A stretch of 10,673 nucleotides of DNA from CAWEHQ01 sp051001995. GTDB lineage: Bacteria; Actinomycetota; Thermoleophilia; Solirubrobacterales; Thermoleophilaceae. The number at the start of each line of letters is the position of its first letter. Within the stretch, counting starts at the first letter, position 1. The translations under genes were made by a program, and so were the position numbers. A model generated the notes under the pieces. The model did not search any database. It saw only the letters and a list, made by a program, of their open reading frames with translations, and had not been told where the DNA came from. The stretch lies in contig JBPCMT010000115.1 of NCBI GenBank assembly GCA_051001995.1, positions 1 to 10,673 of the forward strand, in the 5' to 3' direction. Of the stretch, positions 6,134-10,673 are shown piece after piece.

Positions 6134-6156
6134 TTGGTCCCGGGGGCCGGAACCAA
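6134..6156 (+). terminator. Hairpin after ilvN, possible terminator
   Basis: TTGGTCCCGG (6134-6143) pairs with CCGGAACCAA (6147-6156) around a GGG loop. Nine of ten pairs are complementary, with one C-A mismatch. It lies 28 bases after the ilvN stop and before the predicted menF -10 box. There is no T-run after it, as is common for hairpins in GC-rich actinobacterial DNA, so termination is only probable. Confidence 0.5.
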
Positions 6157-6177
6157 CCGACAGCAGTTCGACCAAGC

Positions 6178-6183
6178 TAGCGT
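6178..6183 (+). promoter_or_regulatory. Predicted -10 box (TAGCGT) of menF
   Basis: TAGCGT fits TAnnnT and ends 6 bases before the GTG at 6190, so transcription would begin at or beside the start codon (leaderless). The sequence before the GTG has no Shine-Dalgarno match. No recognisable -35 is present at 17 bases (AACCGA, 6155-6160). This is inference from position. Confidence 0.45.
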
Positions 6184-6189
6184 TGAGTC

Positions 6190-7650
6190 GTGGCCGAGCA
6201 ACGCGAGCTGGCCTCCGCCGTAGACCGCCTGACGCTCGGGGCCGACGCCGAGCGACGCTTCGCCCGCCGCGTCGAGGAGGCGATCAGGCGCGCGCGGCGC
6301 AGCGGCCGGCGCACCCTCGCGAGCGTCACGACGCCGGTACCGGCAGAGATCGACGTATCGGCCTGCGTGCTGCGGGCGTGCGCCGCCGGCGACCGTTCCT
6401 TCTGCCTCGAGCAGCCGGAGCGGGACGGTTTCGCCCTGGCGGGCCTTGGGGCCGCCGCCGTCGTCGAGGCGACCGGAGAGGAGCGGTTCGATCAGGCGGC
6501 CGCGGCCTGCAGGCGGCTGGCCGAAGGGGCGCTCTGCGACGACGAGGCCTCGGACCCGGAGCGTCCGGCGGCGGCCGGGCCGGTCTGGCTCGGCGGCTTC
6601 GCGTTCGCTGACCGCGGCGGGACGTCGCCGGAGTGGTCCTCGCTCGCGCCGCTGGCGCTCGTGATGCCCGAGGTTGCGCTCGCGCGCCAGGGCGGGCAGG
6701 CACGGCTCACGGTGACGGCGGTCCTGGACGGGGATGAGGCCGCCGCGGCGGTGATCGAGCGCCTCGAGCGCCGCCTGGCGGACCTCGACCCGCGCGCCGC
6801 GATGCCGCTCGCGGACCCGCACCCGGTGGCCAGCCCACGGGTGGCCGGCGCGATGCCGCCGTCCCACTACGAGGGGGCGGTCGCCCGAGCGATCGAACGG
6901 ATCCGCGACGGCGAGCTCGAGAAGGTCGTGCTGGCGCGGGAGGTCCGCGTGCACGCCCCCGAGCCCATCGAACCCGGCCCGGTGCTCGGCAGCCTGCGCG
7001 CGGCGTTCCCCGCCTGCTACTGCTACGCGGTCTCGACGCCCGAGCTCTCCTTCGTCGGGGCGAGCCCGGAGCTGCTCGTTCGGCGCGAGGGCGCCCGCGC
7101 CCAGACCGTCGCACTCGCCGGCACGGCGCGCCGCAGCGCCGACCCCGCGGTGGACGACCACCTCGGCGAGCAGCTGCTGGCGAGCCGCAAGGACCGCGAG
7201 GAGCAGGAGATCGTCGCGCGCCGGATCGAGCTGACGCTGAGCGGAGTGTCGCTCTGGGTGGCGGCGGCCGACGAGCCCGCGCTCGTCAAGGTCCACAACG
7301 TCCAGCACCTGGCGACGCCGATCCGCGCCCAGCTCGCCGAGCCGGTCGGCACGCTCGACCTGGCGGCCCTGCTGCATCCCACGCCGGCGGTCGGCGGCGA
7401 GCCGCGCGACCGCGCGGCGGCGGCGATCCCGCAGCTCGAGGGTCTCGATCGCGGCTGGTACGCCGGCGCTGTCGGTTGGACGAACGTCGCCGAGGACGGC
7501 GAGCTGTGCGTGGCGCTGCGCTGCGCGCTGCTCCGCGGCCGCGTCGCGCACCTCTACGCGGGCGACGGCATCGTGCGGGACTCCGTCCCCGAGGACGAGC
7601 TGGCGGAGACCGAGGTCAAGCTGCAGGCGCTGCTCCCGCTGCTGACCTGA
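6190..7650 (+). CDS. menF: Isochorismate synthase (menaquinone branch)
   Basis: A 486-residue chorismate-utilising enzyme that adds water to chorismate to give isochorismate with Mg2+, the entry step of classical menaquinone synthesis. The N-terminal half is divergent (about 1-225, with WLGGFAFADRG at about 135-145). The conserved catalytic half has ELEKVVLARE with general-base Lys245, FVGASPELLVRR, LAGTAR (309-314; Ala rather than the Lys of aminodeoxychorismate synthases), SRKDREEQEIV, VHNVQHLATPI, LHPTPAVGGEPRD, GWYAGAVGW, and the C-terminal metal-binding ETEVK near 473-477. An EntC- or DhbC-type enzyme for siderophores is the main alternative. The nearby menD and menH favour menaquinone. 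GTG at 6190 is the start because it immediately follows a -10-like box and opens the first predicted helix. A hairpin follows the stop. Confidence 0.9.
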   Translation: MAEQRELASAVDRLTLGADAERRFARRVEEAIRRARRSGRRTLASVTTPVPAEIDVSACVLRACAAGDRSFCLEQPERDGFALAGLGAAAVVEATGEERFDQAAAACRRLAEGALCDDEASDPERPAAAGPVWLGGFAFADRGGTSPEWSSLAPLALVMPEVALARQGGQARLTVTAVLDGDEAAAAVIERLERRLADLDPRAAMPLADPHPVASPRVAGAMPPSHYEGAVARAIERIRDGELEKVVLAREVRVHAPEPIEPGPVLGSLRAAFPACYCYAVSTPELSFVGASPELLVRREGARAQTVALAGTARRSADPAVDDHLGEQLLASRKDREEQEIVARRIELTLSGVSLWVAAADEPALVKVHNVQHLATPIRAQLAEPVGTLDLAALLHPTPAVGGEPRDRAAAAIPQLEGLDRGWYAGAVGWTNVAEDGELCVALRCALLRGRVAHLYAGDGIVRDSVPEDELAETEVKLQALLPLLT

Positions 7651-7662
7651 GCTCGACCGCCG

Positions 7663-7684
7663 TTCCGGTGCCCCGGAATTCCTT
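7663..7684 (+). terminator. Probable terminator after menF
   Basis: TTCCGG (7663-7668) and CCGGAA (7673-7678) form a 6-bp stem with a TGCC loop, 12 bases after the menF stop. It is followed by TTCCTT (7679-7684), the nearest thing to a T-tract in this window. The tail overlaps the predicted -35 of the next gene, so termination and initiation are closely packed. Confidence 0.5.
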
Positions 7685-7709
7685 GAATCGCGACCGGATT
7701 AATTAGACT
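7683..7709 (+). promoter_or_regulatory. Predicted promoter of the carbonic anhydrase gene
   Basis: TTGAAT (7683-7688) and TAGACT (7704-7709) are separated by 15 bases, shorter than the usual 17, in an unusually AT-rich patch (GGATTAATTAG). A start near 7716 would give a leader of about 30 bases. The same TAGACT hexamer precedes ilvB and the acetyltransferase gene. Confidence 0.5.
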
Positions 7710-7737
7710 TGGCGCCGGAACGCAAACGAGCGCGAAC

Positions 7738-7744
7738 AGGGGAG
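7738..7744 (+). promoter_or_regulatory. Ribosome binding site of the carbonic anhydrase gene
   Basis: AGGGGAG (7738-7744) directly precedes the ATG at 7747. The AGG core is 6 bases from the start and the GGAG core only 2. It supports this ATG. Confidence 0.6.
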
Positions 7745-7746
7745 AC

Positions 7747-8238
7747 ATGAGCACCACCGACGAGCTGCTTAAGAACAACGATGCGTACGCGCAGGAGTTC
7801 GACAAGGGCGATCTGCCGCTACCCCCGGCGAAGAAGATCGCCGTAGTGACGTGCATGGACGCCCGTCTGAGTCCTTACGTGATGCTCGGGCTCAACGAGG
7901 GCGACGCCCACGTGATCCGCAACGCTGGCGGTGTGATCACGGACGACGAGATCCGCTCCCTCGCGATCTCTCAGCGCCTGCTGGGCACCGAGGAGATCAT
8001 GGTCATCCACCACACCGACTGCGGCATGCTGACCTTCACCGACGACGACTTCCGCAAGCAGATCCAGGAGGAAACGGGCGTAAAGCCGCAATGGGCGGCC
8101 GAGGCTTTTCCCGAGCTGGAGGAGGATGTGCGTCAGTCGATCGCGCGCATCGAGGCCAGCCCCTTCATCCCGAACAAGGACAGCGTGCGCGGCTTCGTCT
8201 ACGAGGTCGAGACCGGGAAGTTGCGCGAGGTCGCCTAG
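7747..8238 (+). CDS. canA: Beta-class carbonic anhydrase (Rv1284/CanA type)
   Basis: A 163-residue cytoplasmic zinc enzyme interconverting CO2 and bicarbonate. The Zn ligands are Cys36 in TCMDAR, and His89 and Cys92 in HHTDCGM. The Asp38-Arg40 dyad that orients the water ligand is intact. VIRNAGG (56-62) is the other family signature. The size and spacing match the mycobacterial CanA (Rv1284) subgroup, which is 163 residues long, rather than the longer plant or E. coli Can forms. The gene has its own predicted promoter and a good ribosome binding site. It sits between menF and menD, and its stop overlaps that of menD on the other strand by four bases. Its role may simply be bicarbonate supply for carboxylases. 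A link with the CO2-releasing IlvB and MenD is speculative. The symbol follows the mycobacterial name. Confidence 0.92.
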   Translation: MSTTDELLKNNDAYAQEFDKGDLPLPPAKKIAVVTCMDARLSPYVMLGLNEGDAHVIRNAGGVITDDEIRSLAISQRLLGTEEIMVIHHTDCGMLTFTDDDFRKQIQEETGVKPQWAAEAFPELEEDVRQSIARIEASPFIPNKDSVRGFVYEVETGKLREVA

Positions 8239-9983
8239 CCTCGGTCGGGCGGCCTGGGCCACGCGGCGTCGAGCTGGCTCAGCAGCTCGCGGTGCAGCCG
8301 TACCGCGCTCGCCCGGTCGGCTCTGAACTCGACCAGGCCCGGCTCCGCGACGGCGTCGCGGACCTCGTCCGGTGTGCCGGCGGTGACGTGGCTCATGCCG
8401 GCGAGCGCCGCCACATCCGCGAGATCGACGTCTCGCGGCGTGGCCACGAGCCGCTCGTACTCCGCCGCCGGCGCGTGCTCGGACACCGGCAGGAAGTCGA
8501 AGATCCCGCCGCCCCCATTGTTGGTGCACACGATCGTCAACGACACGCCGAGGTCCCGCGCCGCCACCAGCCCGCCGAGGTCGTGCAGGAGGGCGAGCTC
8601 GCCGGTCAGCAGGTAGCAACGAGCGTCGCTCGCGAGCGCCGCGCCCACCGCGGAGGACACGACGCCGTCGATCCCGTTCGCACCGCGGTTGGCGAGGAAT
8701 CTGATCCGTCTAGGGACGGACGGGAAGTACGTCTCGACGTGGCGGATCGGCATCGAAGAGCTGACGAACACGGTCGCGCCGTCGGCCGCGACGTCGGCGA
8801 GCGCCGCGTAGGCCTTCGGCTCGAACGGGTCGGGGACAGAGTCGAGCGCGGGGGACACGCGGGCGTCCGCGGCGAGCCACGACGCCAGCCAGGGGGAATT
8901 GGAGGCGCCCGCGTCGGCCAGGGCCGACGTGAGCGCGTCGCAGGTGTGGACCGCGCTCGCCGCCACCACGGTCTCGGCCGCTTTGGTCGGCTCGTGCCAG
9001 GCGGCCTCCGCGTCCACCACTATCTGGCGGGCCCGCTCGAGCCACGCGCGCAGCGGCTTTGAGGTGGGCGTGTCACCGATCCGGATCACGAGGTCGGCGC
9101 CGTGTGTGCGCGCGAAATCCTCGCCCGCGAGCAGCGCGTCGTAGTGGGCCACGACCTGGCCGCGATCGTGGGCGCCGCAGCGGACGCCCGAGGTCGGCTC
9201 CGCGAGCAGCGGCCAGCCGGCCGCGACGGCGAGGCGAGCGGCTGACGCCGCGACATCCTCGCGCGTGGCGCCGACTACAAGGGCGCCGCGCGGATTGGCG
9301 GCGATCTCGTGGGCGAGCTCCTCGGCCAGCTGCCTGTGCACGACGAGCGGCGGGTCGCGCCGCTCGACCCACGGGCGGTCCTCGGGCCGGCCGGCCCAGA
9401 TCTCTGGATCGAGTCCCGCCTCGCCGGCCTCGGCGGGCACCGGCGCGAGCGGCTCGCGCAGCCCGAAGTTGAGGTGCACGGCACCCGGCCGGGGGTCCCC
9501 GGCGGCTGTCAAGTAGGCGCGGCAGGCCAGTTGGCGGTGGTGAACGGCGCTCGCGCGGCCCGGGTCGTGATTGCCGACCTCCACAAACCATTTCACCGAG
9601 TCGCCGTAGAGCTTGACCTGGTCGATCGACTGGCCCGCTCCGACGTCGCGCAGCTCGGGCGGACGGTCCGCGGACAGCACGATCAGCGGCACGCGCGCCT
9701 CGCGCGCCTCGGCAACGGCAGGGTGCAGGTTCGCGGCGGCCGTGCCCGATGTGCACGCCACTGCGACCGGACGACCGCTCGCCTTCGCGAGCCCGAGCGC
9801 GACGAAGCCGGCCGAGCGCTCGTCGAGCACGGAATGCGTCCGGATCCGCTCCTCCCCGGCCAGGGCGAGAAGCAACGGAGCGTTGCGCGACCCCGGGCAG
9901 CACACCGCGTGGCGCATCCCGCAGCGCGCCAGCTCGTCCGCCACAGCCTGGAGCGGGGCCAAGGTGCGGTTGCCTGGAATCAT
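8235..9983 (-). CDS. menD: SEPHCHC synthase (MenD)
   Basis: A 582-residue ThDP enzyme that decarboxylates 2-oxoglutarate and adds the succinyl unit to isochorismate, giving SEPHCHC, the second step of menaquinone synthesis. The N-terminal domain has CCPGSRNAPL (Ser32 and Arg33, isochorismate site) and DERSAGF with catalytic Glu55; these numbers equal those of E. coli MenD. It is followed by TSGTAAANLHPAVAEA, SADRPPELRDVGAGQSIDQ, and the C-terminal ThDP region from GELALLHD to NNGGGGIFDFLP (Asn488-Asn489). The metal-binding Asp of the usual GD-x-x-x-L-x-D motif is Glu462 here. The length is normal. The ATG at 9983 starts directly at the conserved N-terminus. No Shine-Dalgarno is visible before it, and the start of menH lies 6 bases away on the other strand. 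Confidence 0.93.
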   Translation of the reverse strand: MIPGNRTLAPLQAVADELARCGMRHAVCCPGSRNAPLLLALAGEERIRTHSVLDERSAGFVALGLAKASGRPVAVACTSGTAAANLHPAVAEAREARVPLIVLSADRPPELRDVGAGQSIDQVKLYGDSVKWFVEVGNHDPGRASAVHHRQLACRAYLTAAGDPRPGAVHLNFGLREPLAPVPAEAGEAGLDPEIWAGRPEDRPWVERRDPPLVVHRQLAEELAHEIAANPRGALVVGATREDVAASAARLAVAAGWPLLAEPTSGVRCGAHDRGQVVAHYDALLAGEDFARTHGADLVIRIGDTPTSKPLRAWLERARQIVVDAEAAWHEPTKAAETVVAASAVHTCDALTSALADAGASNSPWLASWLAADARVSPALDSVPDPFEPKAYAALADVAADGATVFVSSSMPIRHVETYFPSVPRRIRFLANRGANGIDGVVSSAVGAALASDARCYLLTGELALLHDLGGLVAARDLGVSLTIVCTNNGGGGIFDFLPVSEHAPAAEYERLVATPRDVDLADVAALAGMSHVTAGTPDEVRDAVAEPGLVEFRADRASAVRLHRELLSQLDAAWPRPPDRG

Positions 9984-9989
9984 GCGAGC

Positions 9990-10673
9990 GTGGACCGCGC
10001 GCCCGCGTCAACCGTGCTGTTCGTGCCCGGCTTCATGCAGAGGGGCGACGCGTGGCGAGCGACCGCCGAGCGCCTCGAGACACGCTATCGGAGCACCCGC
10101 CTCGATCACCGGTCCGCAACGTTCTCCGGCAGGGTCGACGAGATCCTCGAACGTCTGGACGCCGGCACCGCCCTGGTCGGCTACTCGATGGGCGGCCGGC
10201 TGGCGCTGCACGCCGCGCTTCGCCGCCCGCACGCCCTCGCGGCGCTCGTGCTGGTAGGCGCCTCGGCGGGCATCGAGGACGGCGCGCTCCGCGCCGAGCG
10301 GCGCGACGCCGACGAGCGGCTCGCCGGCTGGATGGAGGGTCGGTCGATCGAGGCGATCGTCGAGGCGTGGGAGCGGCTGCCCGTCTTCGCGACCCAGTCG
10401 CCTGAGCTCCGCGAGGCGCTGCGCCCCGGCCGCCTCAACCACGACCCGGTCGAGCTGGCGTCGCTGCTGCGGACCGCCGGCCAGGGTGTGCTTCCGCCGG
10501 TATGGGACCGGCTGGGGGAGATCGAGTGCCCCACGCTGCTCCTGGCGGGGGAGTCCGACGACGCCTACGTCGAATCGGCCTACCGGATGGCGCCGCTGCT
10601 GCCCCGCGGCATGGCGCGGATCGTGCCGGGCGCCGGACACGCGCCCCAGCTCGAGGCGCCGGACGCGTTCGCG
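9990..10673 (+). CDS. menH: SHCHC synthase-like alpha/beta hydrolase (MenH), 3' end missing
   Basis: The frame runs open to the end of the window (228 codons). It is an alpha/beta-hydrolase that would eliminate pyruvate from SEPHCHC to form SHCHC, the third menaquinone step. Visible elements are the oxyanion-loop strand STVLFVPGFMQRGDAW, the nucleophile elbow GYSMGG with Ser66, a lid region rich in Arg/Glu with ERLPVF, the acid position GESD (Asp190), and GAGHAPQLEAP with His217, so the triad is complete. About 15-30 C-terminal residues should be missing. GTG at 9990 is chosen because the first ATG (10035) would remove the core strand; GTG at 10014 is a weaker alternative. Divergence from menD with only 6 bases between the start codons supports the MenH assignment over a generic hydrolase. 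AATCAT (9978-9983) is a weak -10 candidate 6 bases upstream. Confidence 0.82.
   Translation, partial: MDRAPASTVLFVPGFMQRGDAWRATAERLETRYRSTRLDHRSATFSGRVDEILERLDAGTALVGYSMGGRLALHAALRRPHALAALVLVGASAGIEDGALRAERRDADERLAGWMEGRSIEAIVEAWERLPVFATQSPELREALRPGRLNHDPVELASLLRTAGQGVLPPVWDRLGEIECPTLLLAGESDDAYVESAYRMAPLLPRGMARIVPGAGHAPQLEAPDAFA

Noticed and set aside
5527..7551. A 674-codon open frame on the minus strand opposite ilvN and menF
   Set aside because: It covers two well-supported plus-strand genes and their intergenic hairpin, and has no recognisable domain.
7851..9062. A 403-codon plus-strand frame running through the carbonic anhydrase gene into menD
   Set aside because: It is out of frame with the carbonic anhydrase and antisense to menD, both supported by catalytic motifs.
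1..10673. Defence system, phage, mobile element or CRISPR array
   Set aside because: Every stretch over 150 bases is covered by a conventional metabolic gene. No direct-repeat arrays, transposase or integrase motifs, or composition breaks were seen.

Overview
The window is a roughly 10.7 kb piece of very GC-rich bacterial chromosome (about 70% G+C by eye). It is densely packed with genes that have ordinary GC-rich codon use. The likely source is an actinobacterium, perhaps of the Thermoleophilia/Solirubrobacterales kind. This rests on the composition, TAnnnT -10 boxes placed directly before GTG starts as in leaderless actinobacterial genes, a menaquinone pathway, and a carbonic anhydrase resembling mycobacterial Rv1284. 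The taxonomic guess is an inference. I see no tRNA, rRNA, CRISPR array, insertion sequence, phage or toxin-antitoxin gene.

Layout. (1) 1-2418: the 3' part of a PQQ-dependent sugar dehydrogenase, then, 9 bases later, a type II NADH dehydrogenase. Both donate electrons to the respiratory chain. (2) 2429-3660: a two-domain GNAT acetyltransferase, apparently with its own leaderless promoter, overlapping (ATGA) a small membrane protein with a C-terminal zinc ribbon. (3) 3747-6105: ilvB and ilvN, the large and small subunits of acetolactate synthase. They are separated by a 124-base spacer containing a strong hairpin, and no ilvC follows. (4) 6190-10673: menaquinone genes menF (+), menD (-) and the start of menH (+), with a beta-carbonic anhydrase gene between menF and menD.

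How the genes work together. MenF, MenD and MenH catalyse the first committed steps of classical menaquinone synthesis: chorismate to isochorismate to SEPHCHC to SHCHC. Menaquinone is the expected electron acceptor for Ndh-2 and probably the eventual acceptor for the sugar dehydrogenase. Acetolactate synthase and MenD are both ThDP enzymes that release CO2, and the carbonic anhydrase lies between their genes. A functional link there is only a guess.

The gene content is conventional metabolism and I do not see a new biological system. The most unusual signals are regulatory or architectural. TAGACT boxes reuse the upstream gene's TAG stop codon. There are candidate leaderless GTG genes. A convergent gene pair ends in one shared CTAG. 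The menD and menH start codons diverge only 6 bases apart. A near-complete anti-Shine-Dalgarno match lies in a hairpin inside ilvN. MenD has Glu where the ThDP-metal Asp is expected.
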